A DNA stretch of 64,000 nucleotides from JADJPO01 sp963750395. GTDB lineage: Bacteria; Actinomycetota; Actinomycetes; Actinomycetales; Kineosporiaceae. The translations under genes were made by a program, and so were the position numbers. The notes under the pieces were generated by a model. It did no database searches. It saw only the letters and a list, made by a program, of their open reading frames with translations, and had not been told where the DNA came from. This document shows positions 40,909-49,938 of this stretch, in pieces. Every line of letters begins with the position of its first letter. Position 1 is the stretch's first letter. The stretch spans positions 372,001 to 436,000 of the forward strand of contig CAVVQM010000007.1 of NCBI GenBank assembly GCA_963750395.1, in the 5' to 3' direction.

Positions 40909-42446
40909 GGCCGCCGCCAGGTGCGCCCGTCACGAGCCAGCATGGCGTCGGCCGAGTCCGGTCCCCAACCGCCGGACGGATAGGGATCCGGGCTCCCTCG
41001 TCCGGCCCAGAAGTCGATGATCGGGTCGAGGATCCGCCAGGCCAGCTCGACCTCCTCGTGCCGGGGGAACAGCGGCGGATCACCGAGCAGGACGTCCAGG
41101 ATCAGTCGCTCGTAGGCCTCGGGGGAGGACTCGGTGAACGCGTGACCGTAACCGAAGTCCATGGTCACGTCGCGCACCTCCATCTGGGTGCCGGGAACCT
41201 TCGAGCCGAAGCGCATGGTGACGCCCTCGTCCGGCTGCACGCGGATCACCACCGCGTTCTGCCCCAGTTCCTCGGTCGCGGTGCGTTCGAAGGGCAGGTG
41301 AGGGGCTCGCTTGAACACGATCGCGATCTCGGTGACCCGTCGTCCCAGGCGCTTGCCCGTGCGCAGGTAGAACGGCACGCCGGCCCACCGCCGGGTGTCG
41401 ATGTCGAGCCGGATCGCCGCGTAGGTCTCGGTGATGGACGTCGCAGCGACGCCGTCCTCCTCCAGGTAGCCGATCACCGGCTGCCCGCCCTGCCAGCCGG
41501 CGGCGTACTGGCCGCGGGCGGTGTGCCTGGCCAGGTCGCGGGGCACCCGGACCGCGGACAGCACCTTCTCCTTCTCGGCCCGCAGGTCCTGCGCTTCGAA
41601 GGAGACCGGCTCCTCCATGGCGGTGAGCGCGAGCAACTGCAGCAGGTGGTTCTGCATGACGTCCCGCGCCGCCCCGATGCCGTCGTAGTAGCCGGCCCGG
41701 CCGCCGATGCCGATGTCCTCGGCCATGGTGATCTGCACGTGGTCGACGTAGTGGGCGTTCCAGATCGGCTCGAACATCTGGTTCGCGAACCGCATCGCCA
41801 ACAGGTTCTGGACCGTCTCCTTGCCGAGGTAGTGGTCGATCCGGAAGACGCAGTCCGGAGAGAAGACCGCCTCGACCACCCTGTTGAGGTCGCGGGCCGA
41901 GGCGAGGTCGTGGCCGAACGGCTTCTCGATCACCACCCGGCGCCAGGAGTCCTGACTCGACTCGGACAGTCTCGAGCGGGCCAGCTGCTTGGTCACCACG
42001 GGGAAGCCGCTCGGCGGGATGGACAGATAGAAGGCGTGGTTGCCCCCGGTGCCCCGGCTCTCATCGAGCTCGGCGACGGTCCGGGCGAGCTGGTCGAAGG
42101 CGTCGTCGTCCCCGAACTCGCCGGGCACGAAGCGGAAACCCTCCGCCAACTGGCGCCATACGGCCTCCTTGAAGGGGGTGCGGGCGTGCTGGCGGACGGC
42201 GTCGTGCACGACCTTCTCGAAGTCCTCGTCGGCCCAGTCCCGGCGGGCGAAACCGACCAGCGAGAAACCCGGTGGCAGCAGCCCCCGCTGGGACAGGTCG
42301 TAGATGGCCGGCATGAGCTTCTTGCGGGCCAGGTCGCCGGTGACCCCGAACATGACCATCCCGCAGGGACCCGCGATGCGCTGCAGGCGCTTGTCGCGCT
42401 CGTCCCGCAGGGGGTTGCGATCCCGTGAGATCGTGGCCGGGCTCAC
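40905..42446 (-). CDS. zwf: Glucose-6-phosphate 1-dehydrogenase
   Basis: Zwf catalyses the entry step of the oxidative pentose-phosphate pathway. The 513-aa protein has the Rossmann motif MVMFGVTGDLARKKLMPAIY, the catalytic block RIDHYLGKETVQN, EKPFGHDLASARDLN and the substrate region VPFYLRTGKRLGRRVTEIAIVFK. The GTG at 42446 overlaps the tal stop by four bases. The longer open frame upstream is a shadow over tal. Confidence 0.96.
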   Translation of the reverse strand: MSPATISRDRNPLRDERDKRLQRIAGPCGMVMFGVTGDLARKKLMPAIYDLSQRGLLPPGFSLVGFARRDWADEDFEKVVHDAVRQHARTPFKEAVWRQLAEGFRFVPGEFGDDDAFDQLARTVAELDESRGTGGNHAFYLSIPPSGFPVVTKQLARSRLSESSQDSWRRVVIEKPFGHDLASARDLNRVVEAVFSPDCVFRIDHYLGKETVQNLLAMRFANQMFEPIWNAHYVDHVQITMAEDIGIGGRAGYYDGIGAARDVMQNHLLQLLALTAMEEPVSFEAQDLRAEKEKVLSAVRVPRDLARHTARGQYAAGWQGGQPVIGYLEEDGVAATSITETYAAIRLDIDTRRWAGVPFYLRTGKRLGRRVTEIAIVFKRAPHLPFERTATEELGQNAVVIRVQPDEGVTMRFGSKVPGTQMEVRDVTMDFGYGHAFTESSPEAYERLILDVLLGDPPLFPRHEEVELAWRILDPIIDFWAGRGSPDPYPSGGWGPDSADAMLARDGRTWRRP

Positions 42447-43591
42447 GCGTGGCGTTCCTCGTCGTCCAGCGCCGCGGCGCGGGCGAGCTCGTCGTTCACG
42501 GTGGCCAGAAGCTCCTCCCAGCTCTTCTCGAACTTCTGTACCCCCTCGCGTTCGAGGGTGTCCACCACCTGGGTGTAGTCGACGCCGAGTGCGGCCAGGT
42601 CGTCGAGCACCTGCGCGGCCTGGGCGTAGTGCGCGCGGATCGTGTCTGCGCCCACCCGGCCGTGGTCGGCCAGTGCGTCCAGGGTCTTGCGGGGCATGGT
42701 GTTCACGGTCTGCGGCGCCACCAACTCGGTGACGTACATGGTGTCCGGGTAGTCCGGGTCCTTGACGCCCGTCGAGGCCCACAACGGCCGCTGGGGCCGG
42801 GCTCCGGCCTCGGCGAGCACCTGCCAGCGCGGCGTCGCCATGACCTCCTCGAAGGTCTGGTAGGCCAGGCGCGCGTTGGCCACGGCCGCCTTGCCGCGCA
42901 ACGCCTTCGCGGCGTCGGTGCCGATCCGGTCGAGCTGCGCGTCGACCTCGCTGTCGACCCGGGAGACGAAGAACGAGGCCACCGAACCGATCCGGGACAG
43001 GTCGAGTCCGGCCCGGTGGGCGCGTTCCATGCCGGTGAGCCAGGCGTTGAGCACCGCCCGGTAGCGCTGCAGGCTGAAGATCAGGGTCACATTGACGCTG
43101 ATCCCGTCGGCCAGGGCTGCGGTGATGGCGGGCAGACCCTCGAGGGTCGCCGGGATCTTGATCATCGCGTTCGGCCGATCGACCCTGGACCACAGCGTGC
43201 GGGCGGACTCGACCGTCCCCGCCTCATCGTGCGCCAGGCGGGGGTCGACCTCGATCGAGACCCTCCCGTCGAGGCCGTCGGTGCGCTCGTGGACGCCCAT
43301 GAAGACGTCGCAGGCCGACCGGACGTCGTCCGTCGTGAGCTCCAGCACCGCGGCGTCCACATCCGTGCCGCGGTTCGCCAGAGCACGGATCTGTTCCTGG
43401 TACCGCTCCCCCTTGGCCAGGGCGGAGGCGAAGATCGTCGGGTTCGAGGTCACGCCCACGACGTGGGACTGCTCGATCAGCCGGGTCAGCTCACCCGTCT
43501 CGAGCAGCTCACGACTGAGGTCGTCGAGCCAGATCGAGACACCGTTGGCGCTCAGTGCCGCCGGTGCCGTGCCGTCCGTCGTCTGGGTCAT
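42443..43591 (-). CDS. tal: Transaldolase
   Basis: Transaldolase moves a dihydroxyacetone unit between sugar phosphates. The 382-aa protein is of the long actinobacterial type (fits Tal of the zwf operon). It has GVTSNPTIFASALAKG, EVDPRLAHD, the Schiff-base Lys in RPNAMIKIPAT, VNVTLIFSLQRY, SVASFFVSRVD and the C-terminal LWASTGVKDPDYPDTMYV. I place the start at the ATG at 43591 because a GGAGG lies six bases upstream of it and touches the alternative ATG at 43597. Confidence 0.95.
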   Translation of the reverse strand: MTQTTDGTAPAALSANGVSIWLDDLSRELLETGELTRLIEQSHVVGVTSNPTIFASALAKGERYQEQIRALANRGTDVDAAVLELTTDDVRSACDVFMGVHERTDGLDGRVSIEVDPRLAHDEAGTVESARTLWSRVDRPNAMIKIPATLEGLPAITAALADGISVNVTLIFSLQRYRAVLNAWLTGMERAHRAGLDLSRIGSVASFFVSRVDSEVDAQLDRIGTDAAKALRGKAAVANARLAYQTFEEVMATPRWQVLAEAGARPQRPLWASTGVKDPDYPDTMYVTELVAPQTVNTMPRKTLDALADHGRVGADTIRAHYAQAAQVLDDLAALGVDYTQVVDTLEREGVQKFEKSWEELLATVNDELARAAALDDEERHA

Positions 43592-43656
43592 GCTCATCCT
43601 CCGTGGACTCGGTGCGTTCGCGCCGACCACGTCGGCCGGTCACGTCAGCCGTTACA

Positions 43657-45762
43657 TCATGACGCCGCGGCCAGGCTGTCCCTGGCGGCCTTCGCCACGG
43701 CCTCGGGCGTGATGCCGAACTCCGCGTAGAGCCGCTGGTAGTCGGCGGAGGCACCGAAGTGGTCGAGACTGATGATCCGCCCGGCGTCCCCGACGAGTTC
43801 GCGCCACCCCTGCGCGACCCCGGCCTCGACACTCACCCTGGCACGGACGCCGGTCGGCAGCACCTCGGCCCGATAGGCGTCGTCCTGCTCGTCGAACCAC
43901 TCCCGGCAGGGCATGGAGACCACGCGGGTGCCGATCCCCTCGGCCTGGAGCAGATCACGGGCCGCCAGCGCGATGTGCACCTCGGAGCCGGTGCCGATCA
44001 GGATCACCTGCGGGTTGATGTCGGAGCCGCCGGAGGTCGCCTCGGCCAGCACGTACCCGCCGCGCGGCACGCCGTCCACGGCCTGCGGATCGAGCACCGG
44101 CAGGTTCTGCCGGCTCAGGCACAGACCGGCGGGCCGGTCGTCGTGCTCCAGCACGGTGCGCCAGGCCAGCGCCGTCTCGTTGGCGTCGGCGGGTCGCACG
44201 ACGTTCAGTCCCGGGATGGCGCGCAGCGCGGCCAGGTGCTCGACCGGCTGATGGGTCGGCCCGTCCTCGCCGAGGCCGATCGAGTCGTGGGTCCAGACGT
44301 AGGTGACCGGCAGTCTCATCAGTGCGGCCAGCCGGACGGCGGGACGCATGTAGTCGCTGAACACCAGGAAGGTGCCGCCGAAGACCCGGGTCCCTCCGTG
44401 CAGCGCGATGCCGTTCATGATCCCGCCCATCGCGTGCTCGCGGATCCCGAAGTGCAGCACCCGGCCGTACGGGTCGCCCTGGCCCCACTGCGGGGTGCTC
44501 ACCGTGTCGGGGGCGAAGGACGCCTGTCCTTTGAGCGCGGTGTTGTTGCTCCCTGCCAGGTCGGCCGAGCCGCCCCAGAGTTCCGGCAGCGCCTCCTGGA
44601 CCGAGTTCAGGAACGCGCCGGACGCCTTGCGCGTGGCCATCTCGGTGCCGGCCTCGAACGTCGGCACCCCCGACGCCCAGCCCTCGGGCAGTCTGCGGTC
44701 CCGCAGCCGCTGCCACAGCGCATACCGCTCGGGGTTGGCCTTGCGCCAGGTGTCGAAGTCGCCCTGCCAGGCCTCGTGGGCTGCCCGGCCCCGGGCCATG
44801 ACCTCCCGGGCACGGGTCAGCGCGGTCTGCTCCACCTGGAAGCTCTGACCGGGGTCGAACCCCATGGCCTCCTTCGTCGCGGCGACCTCCTGCGCGCCGA
44901 GGGCCGACCCGTGGGCCTCACCGGTGTTCATCGCACTCGGGGCGGGCCAGGCGATGACGGTGCGCAGCACCACCAGCGAGGGCCGCGCGGACTCGGCCCG
45001 GGCAGCGGTCAACGCCTCGTGGAGGGCAGGGATGTCCTCGTGGTAGTCGCCCGTCCTGCCGGCAGTGCCTCCCTCACCCGAGGTCCAGTCGACGGTCTGG
45101 ACGTGCCAGCCGTAGCTCGCGTAGCGAGCGGCGACGTTCTCACCGAGCGCGATGTCGGTGTCGTCCTCGATCGAGATCTCGTTCGAGTCGTAGACGACCA
45201 CGAGGTTTCCGAGTTCCTGGCGGCCTGCCCAGGACGACGCCTCGGCGCTCACGCCCTCCTCGATGTCGCCGTCGCTGGCGATCACCCACACGGCGTGATC
45301 GAAGGGGCTCTGCCCGGGGGCGGCGTCCGGGTCGAACATGCCGCGCTCGCGCCGCGCGGCGGCGGCCATGCCGACGGCACCGGCCAGTCCCTGACCCAGC
45401 GGACCGGTGGTCATCTCGACACCGGCGGTGTGGCCGTGCTCGGGGTGCCCGGGGGTCAGCGAACCCCAGGTGCGCAGCGCCTCGAGGTCCTCCAGCTCCA
45501 GTCCGTAGCCCGACAGGTAGAGCTGCACGTACTGGAGCAGGCTGGCGTGACCCGCGGACAGCACGAAACGGTCCCTGCCCACCCACCCGGGGTCGTTCGG
45601 GTCGTGTCGCATCACCCGCTGGTAGAGCAGGTACGCCAGGGGAGCCAGACTCATCGCCGTGCCGGGATGCCCGTTGCCGGCCCTCTGGACGGCGTCCATG
45701 GCCAGCATCCGCGCGGTGTCCACCGCGCGCCCGTCGTCATCGGTCCACTCGAGCGGGCTCAC
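43657..45762 (-). CDS. tkt: Transketolase
   Basis: Transketolase is the TPP-dependent two-carbon transferase of the pentose-phosphate pathway. The 701-aa protein is complete: GNGHPGTAMSLAPLAYLLY, HPEHGHTAGVEMTTGPLGQGL, the TPP motif region ASDGDIEEGVSAEASSWAG...NEISIEDDT, and the pyrimidine domain (FGIREHAMGGIMNGIALHGG, WTHDSIGLGEDGPTHQPVEHL). The C-terminal domain has ILIGTGSEVHIAL. It is the first gene of the five-gene minus-strand operon. A TAGGCT box on the minus strand at 45904-45909 is a possible promoter, leaving a ~135-nt leader. Confidence 0.97.
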   Translation of the reverse strand: MSPLEWTDDDGRAVDTARMLAMDAVQRAGNGHPGTAMSLAPLAYLLYQRVMRHDPNDPGWVGRDRFVLSAGHASLLQYVQLYLSGYGLELEDLEALRTWGSLTPGHPEHGHTAGVEMTTGPLGQGLAGAVGMAAAARRERGMFDPDAAPGQSPFDHAVWVIASDGDIEEGVSAEASSWAGRQELGNLVVVYDSNEISIEDDTDIALGENVAARYASYGWHVQTVDWTSGEGGTAGRTGDYHEDIPALHEALTAARAESARPSLVVLRTVIAWPAPSAMNTGEAHGSALGAQEVAATKEAMGFDPGQSFQVEQTALTRAREVMARGRAAHEAWQGDFDTWRKANPERYALWQRLRDRRLPEGWASGVPTFEAGTEMATRKASGAFLNSVQEALPELWGGSADLAGSNNTALKGQASFAPDTVSTPQWGQGDPYGRVLHFGIREHAMGGIMNGIALHGGTRVFGGTFLVFSDYMRPAVRLAALMRLPVTYVWTHDSIGLGEDGPTHQPVEHLAALRAIPGLNVVRPADANETALAWRTVLEHDDRPAGLCLSRQNLPVLDPQAVDGVPRGGYVLAEATSGGSDINPQVILIGTGSEVHIALAARDLLQAEGIGTRVVSMPCREWFDEQDDAYRAEVLPTGVRARVSVEAGVAQGWRELVGDAGRIISLDHFGASADYQRLYAEFGITPEAVAKAARDSLAAAS

Positions 45763-46019
45763 GCGCCCCACCTTTCCCTCGACACCGAGGTTCGATCCTT
45801 CAGGGTTCTGTGTTCGTCCGGACGGGGCATGACCGGAGCGGTCGGTTCTGCGGCCCCGGGTCCGGCCCACGTCGCACGCCACGTCCACGTGGCTGCCCCG
45901 TCGAGCCTATAGCCCGGACGTGGGGTCGCCACCCGTACGCGCACCCGGTGCCCCGCCTCGGACGGCGGGCCGCGTAGAGTTGGGCCGCCCCTGTCGCTCG
46001 CTCCACGGTTAGGACGCCG

Positions 46020-46991
46020 TTGACCACTGTCGATCCCCACGCCAGGACGCCGACGGCTGCCCCGACCGGGTTGTTCCTGATGCCGATCAGGCGTCGTCCG
46101 AAGGGCATCGTGCGGGCGCTTGTGGCGTTGACCAAACCGCGCATCATCGAGTTGCTGCTGGTCACCACCGTGCCCACCATGGTTCTCGCCGCGGGCGGGT
46201 TGCCGCCGTTGCGGATCAGCCTGTTCACCCTGCTCGGCGGCACACTCGCCGCGGGCAGCGCCAACGCGTTCAACTGCTATCTGGACCGGGACATCGACAA
46301 GGTGATGAACCGGACGGCGAACCGTCCGACCGTCACTGGACAGATCACGCCGATGGAGAACCTGGTGTTCGCCTCGGTGCTCGCGGTGACCTCGGTCGTG
46401 CTGCTCACCGTCACGGTGAACGTGCTGGCAGCGATGCTTGCCCTGGCCGCCATCGCCTTCTACGTGCTGGTCTACACCATGTTGCTCAAGCGGCGGACGC
46501 CGCAGAACATCGTCTGGGGCGGTGCTGCCGGCTGCATGCCCGTGCTGATCGGGTGGGCCGCGGTCACGGGTTCGCTGTCCTGGGAGCCGTTCGTCCTCTT
46601 CCTGGTGATCTTCCTGTGGACCCCGCCGCACTATTGGCCGTTGTCGATGCGTTTCCGGCGCGACTACGCGGCCGCCCGGGTGCCGATGCTGCCCGTGGTG
46701 GCCTCCGACGTCGTGGTCGGTCGACAGATCGTCGGCTATTCCTGGGCGATGGTCGCGGTCTCGCTGCTGCTGGCCCCGGTCACGGGGGTGGTCTACCTGG
46801 CGGCGGCGCTGCTCGCCGGTGGGGCGTTCGTCGTCGAGGCGCACCGCCTGCTCGCGCGGGCGCGGCAGGCGGAGGTGGACCCCGGGGTGAAACTGGCGCC
46901 GATGCGCCTGTTCCACTACTCGATCACGTACCTGACGGTGCTGTTCGTGGCCGTCGCGATCGATCCGTTCGTGCCGCTGTCGCTGTTCTGA
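46020..46991 (+). CDS. ctaB: Protoheme IX farnesyltransferase (heme O synthase)
   Basis: CtaB adds a farnesyl group to heme b, giving heme O for the aa3 oxidase. The 323-aa protein has about eight membrane helices and the UbiA-family prenyltransferase motifs: NAFNCYLDRDIDKVMNRTANRPTVTG (the first Asp-rich site), YVLVYTMLLKRRTPQNIVWGGAAGCMPVLIGW, and the second motif FLWTPPHYWPLSMRFRRDY. The TTG at 46020 is the likely start. It is divergent from tkt; TAGAGT at 45975-45980 is a possible -10. The 3' end overlaps ctaA by 76 bp on the other strand. Confidence 0.94.
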   Translation: MTTVDPHARTPTAAPTGLFLMPIRRRPKGIVRALVALTKPRIIELLLVTTVPTMVLAAGGLPPLRISLFTLLGGTLAAGSANAFNCYLDRDIDKVMNRTANRPTVTGQITPMENLVFASVLAVTSVVLLTVTVNVLAAMLALAAIAFYVLVYTMLLKRRTPQNIVWGGAAGCMPVLIGWAAVTGSLSWEPFVLFLVIFLWTPPHYWPLSMRFRRDYAAARVPMLPVVASDVVVGRQIVGYSWAMVAVSLLLAPVTGVVYLAAALLAGGAFVVEAHRLLARARQAEVDPGVKLAPMRLFHYSITYLTVLFVAVAIDPFVPLSLF

Positions 46992-47923
46992 GCCGTGGCC
47001 GGGTGAGCCGCAGAGGTCCCGAACCGGCCCCCCGGGGCGAGGACCGCCGTGGTGGTCGCCGCGACCAGTAGCGAGGCGAGCAGCATGTGGGTCAGTACCA
47101 GTGGCTCGGGCAGCCCGTTGAGGTACTGCAGATACCCCACGGCGCCCTGAGCGACACTGATGACGACCACCCACATCAGCGGGCCCGACCGCCGCCGGGA
47201 CACGAACCAGGCGGTCGCGGCCAACGCCAGGAACAGCCAGGTGGACGCCGAGTGCGCCCGGCTCACAGCCTCCGCGTCGACTCCGAACCGGGCGGGCTGG
47301 TCGGCGTCGCCCGAGTGCGGACCGGCGCCGGTCACCACGGTGCCGAGGGCCAGCGCCAGGGCCAGGGCGGCGGCCATCGCCAGCGTGAGTGGGTGCCCCG
47401 GCCGGGTGGCTCGCTCGCTGCCGGGGACCACCACCAGCACCAGCCAGGTGCACAGGGCGATCGTCACCATCGAGAGCATGAAGTGGGCCGCGACGGTGAC
47501 CGGGTGAAGTTCGGTCAGCACGGTGATCCCGCCGAGCACGGCCTGGACGACGACCATGACCAGCGGCATCGCGCCGAGCGTGAGCAGGCCGCGGCGTCCC
47601 GGCAGGTCGGGCCGGCCCCGCACCGCGTGCCGGACGGCGAGCAGGGCCGCCAGCGCGGCCAGCCCGAGCAGTCCGGTCAGCGTGCGATTGCCGAACTCGA
47701 TGTACTTGTGGAAGCCCTCGGCCTGTTCGACCACCGGGGTCAGCGACCCGTCGACGCACTGGGGCCAGGTGGGGCAGCCCAGCCCCGAACCGGTCAACCG
47801 GACCAGGCCCCCGGTCACCACGATGAGGATCTCCAGGACGAGGTTCACCCACAGCGCGACCCGCACCCGCCCCCAGCGGACCGAGGCCGACGGGGCGGTA
47901 GGACCCATCGCGACGCTTGCCAT
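46916..47923 (-). CDS. ctaA: Heme A synthase
   Basis: CtaA oxidises heme O to heme A. The 335-aa membrane protein has eight helices with the paired heme ligands (FHKYIEFGNRTLTG, HPVTVAAHFMLSM; RAHSASTWLFLAL, VLTHMLLASLLVA) and the N-terminal GLVRLTGSGLGCPTWPQC, a conserved extracytoplasmic motif. The ATG at 47923 has TACGCT (minus strand, 47930-47935) six bases upstream, so it is probably leaderless. The last ~35 residues are atypical and overlap ctaB; the real end may be slightly earlier. Confidence 0.92.
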   Translation of the reverse strand: MASVAMGPTAPSASVRWGRVRVALWVNLVLEILIVVTGGLVRLTGSGLGCPTWPQCVDGSLTPVVEQAEGFHKYIEFGNRTLTGLLGLAALAALLAVRHAVRGRPDLPGRRGLLTLGAMPLVMVVVQAVLGGITVLTELHPVTVAAHFMLSMVTIALCTWLVLVVVPGSERATRPGHPLTLAMAAALALALALGTVVTGAGPHSGDADQPARFGVDAEAVSRAHSASTWLFLALAATAWFVSRRRSGPLMWVVVISVAQGAVGYLQYLNGLPEPLVLTHMLLASLLVAATTTAVLAPGGRFGTSAAHPATAQNSDSGTNGSIATATNSTVRYVIE

Positions 47924-47929
47924 GGGCCT

Positions 47930-47935
47930 AGCGTA
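47930..47935 (-). promoter_or_regulatory. -10 box for leaderless ctaA
   Basis: On the minus strand TACGCT is followed by six bases and then the ATG at 47923. Confidence 0.5.
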
Positions 47936-47965
47936 GATCCGGTCGAGGCAGCTCCCGACGGGACC

Positions 47966-48220
47966 TCAGCCCGACCGGCCGGACCGGTCCCGCGATGACT
48001 CCCCGCGATGGCAGCAGCCGGGTCTGACGTCAGTGAGGATCTCCCGGTCGTTCAGGGGCTGCGTCTCGCGGGTGTTCCCCTCTGGGAAGAGCGCGGTGAA
48101 CGCAGCGATCTGCTCGGCGGACAGGGTGATCGGCTCGTCCAGGACCACCCAGGAGACGCCCTCGGTGAACGGCGGCGTCGTCAGGGACCCGACGTCGGAA
48201 TGCACCAGATGGAGCTCCAT
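47966..48220 (-). CDS. Small hypothetical protein
   Basis: This is a possible 84-aa gene in the otherwise gene-free interval 47924-48399. The ATG at 48220 has GGAGG at good spacing, and the first ~55 residues look like a real soluble protein (MELHLVHSDVGS, VVLDEPITLSAEQIAAF). The tail is Arg/Ser-rich and less convincing. I recognise no family. The rest of the interval (48221-48399) shows no gene. Confidence 0.35.
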   Translation of the reverse strand: MELHLVHSDVGSLTTPPFTEGVSWVVLDEPITLSAEQIAAFTALFPEGNTRETQPLNDREILTDVRPGCCHRGESSRDRSGRSG

Positions 48221-48399
48221 GGGGGCCTCCACGCCGTTGCGCCGGTGCTCCGAGGGTGGCGTGCGGGGTGTTGGCAGAGGCCTGGTCAGCGTGCCGACAA
48301 GAAGTACCGAACCGGAGCGAATCGGCATAGAGTCCGCCGGCGGGCGACGGCGCCCTCGTCCCTGCTGAGCCTGCGCCGGTCATGACCGGCGCGGGCCCG

Positions 48400-49162
48400 T
48401 CAGTGCCAGCGGAAGGTCTTGGCGACGGCCAGTGACCCGAGTCCGGCCCACACCAGGAGCACGCGCCAGCGCGGCGCCGTCCGGCCGCCCGGCCTCGAGG
48501 GCGGCGCGCAGGCCGTCGCCGAGAGCCCCGGACGGGAGCCACCGGGCGACCTGACCCCAGCCGCCCATCAGGGTGGATGGGACCACGACCCCGCCCCCGG
48601 CCAACAGCAGCACCCAGACCAGGTTGGCTCCGGCGAGCACCGCCTCGGCCCGCAGCGTGCCGGCCAGCAGCAGGCCGAGGGTCACGAAGGCCGCGGTGCC
48701 CGCGGCCGCCAGGGGCAGCGCCCAGAGCAGTCCCAGGGGTGCGGGTCGCCAGCCCAGCGCCAGGGCGAGGGCCCCGATGGCCACGACCTGCACGGCCTCG
48801 ACCGCCAGCACCGCGAGGACGCGACCGGCGAGCAGCCCGGTGCGACCGAGCGGCGTGGTCGCGAGCAGGCGCAGCACGCCGTAGCGACGGTCGAAACCGG
48901 TGCCGATCGCCTGCCCGGTGAAGGCGGTGGACATCACCGCCAGAGCCAGCACCCCGGGGGCGACCACGTCGATCCGGCGCCCGGGGCCCAGATCCGGGAA
49001 GGACACCCGGGTCAGGGCGACGAGCAGCAGGGCCGGCAGGACCAGGGTGAGCAGCACCTGCTCGCCGTTGCGCAGCATGACCCGGGCGTCGAAGCGCGCC
49101 TGGGCCAGAACCCGGCTCACCGCGTCGGCGGGCCGGGGTGCCGGGGTCAGGTCCAGACTCAT
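48400..49162 (-). CDS. ABC-2 type transporter permease (one-base insertion near its end)
   Basis: This is a membrane component of an exporter, ~253 aa with six helices (LVLPALLLVALTRVSF, VVAPGVLALAVMSTAFTGQAIGTGFDRRYGVLRLLATTPLGR, then further helices). The Phe-Asp-Arg-Arg-Tyr-Gly block before LRLLATTPL is typical of ABC-2 permeases paired with drug- or lipid-type ATPases. In the written frame the C-terminus degenerates after residue ~230. Skipping one base at about 48473 gives LLVWAGLGSLAVAKTFRWH and a stop at 48400, which is a normal end for this family. The upstream ATPase is its partner. Confidence 0.82.
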
Positions 49163-49893
49163 CGCAGCTGCCGTCCGGTGAGGTCGAGAAAGACGTCCTC
49201 CAGGCTCTTGCTGCCGTTCTGGGTCAGCTGGGACGGACTGCCCTGCGCCGCCACCCGGCCCGCGTCGACCACCACGACGAGGTCGGCGAGCCGCTCGGCC
49301 TCGTCCAGGTGATGGGTGGTGAGCACGATCGTGGCCCCCGCGGCGCGTGCCGCGGTGATCAGGTCCCAGACGACGTGACGGGCCTGGGGGTCCAGCCCCG
49401 CGGTCGGCTCGTCGAGGAAGAGCACCTCGGGGCGCCCGACCAGGGCCACGGCGAGGGCGAGCCGTTGCCGTTGACCACCGGACAGCCGGCGCACCAGGGT
49501 ACGGGCGTGCTCGGTCAGGCCGAGCAGGTCGAGCAGCACCTGGGGGTCGTGCGGCGCGGCGTGCAGGGCGGCGAGGTGCCGCACGACCTCGCCGCAGCGG
49601 GCGCCGGTCGGCAGGCCCCCGTCCTGCAGCATGACCCCGACCCGGGCACGCTGTGCGGGGGTGGCCGACCGTGGGTCCCGGCCCAGGACGCGCACCCGTC
49701 CGGCGTCCGGGCGGCGCAGCCCCTCGCAGCATTCCACCGTCGTGGTCTTGCCCGCTCCGTTCGGACCGAGCAGCGCGACCAGCTGCCCCGGCATCACCCG
49801 CCAGGAGAGGGAGTCGAGGACCGTCCGACCCCCGTAGCGCATCGTGAGATCCTGGACGTCGACCGCTGGCTCCACGGTTCCCGAGTCTGTCAT
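49159..49893 (-). CDS. ABC transporter ATP-binding protein
   Basis: This is the ATPase partner of the permease. It has Walker A LLGPNGAGKTTTVE, signature RRLSGGQRQRLALA, Walker B VLFLDEPTAGLDPQ and the H-loop LTTHHLDEAE. It overlaps the permease start by four bases. Of two candidate starts I prefer the ATG at 49893 over 49920, because the latter would lie within 20 bases of the divergent sufR start. The same ABC pair lies beside ctaA and sufR in mycobacteria. The substrate is unknown. Confidence 0.9.
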   Translation of the reverse strand: MTDSGTVEPAVDVQDLTMRYGGRTVLDSLSWRVMPGQLVALLGPNGAGKTTTVECCEGLRRPDAGRVRVLGRDPRSATPAQRARVGVMLQDGGLPTGARCGEVVRHLAALHAAPHDPQVLLDLLGLTEHARTLVRRLSGGQRQRLALAVALVGRPEVLFLDEPTAGLDPQARHVVWDLITAARAAGATIVLTTHHLDEAERLADLVVVVDAGRVAAQGSPSQLTQNGSKSLEDVFLDLTGRQLR

Positions 49894-49904
49894 GGGTGCT
49901 CGGT

Positions 49905-49932
49905 TTGACGTGCCCGGCATTTACGCAATAAT
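49905..49932 (+). promoter_or_regulatory. sufR/suf operon promoter
   Basis: TTGACG (49905-49910) and AATAAT (49927-49932) are 16 bases apart. The GTG of sufR is six bases further on, again the leaderless spacing. Confidence 0.55.
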
Positions 49933-49937
49933 TGTGT
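49923..49937 (+). promoter_or_regulatory. Candidate SufR operator
   Basis: ACGCAAT-A-ATTGTGT is an inverted repeat with six of seven positions matching. It covers the -10 box and ends one base before the sufR start, so binding would block RNA polymerase. The AT-rich core stands out from the surroundings. SufR proteins repress their own operon when they carry an Fe-S cluster. Confidence 0.5.
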
Positions 49938-49938
49938 T

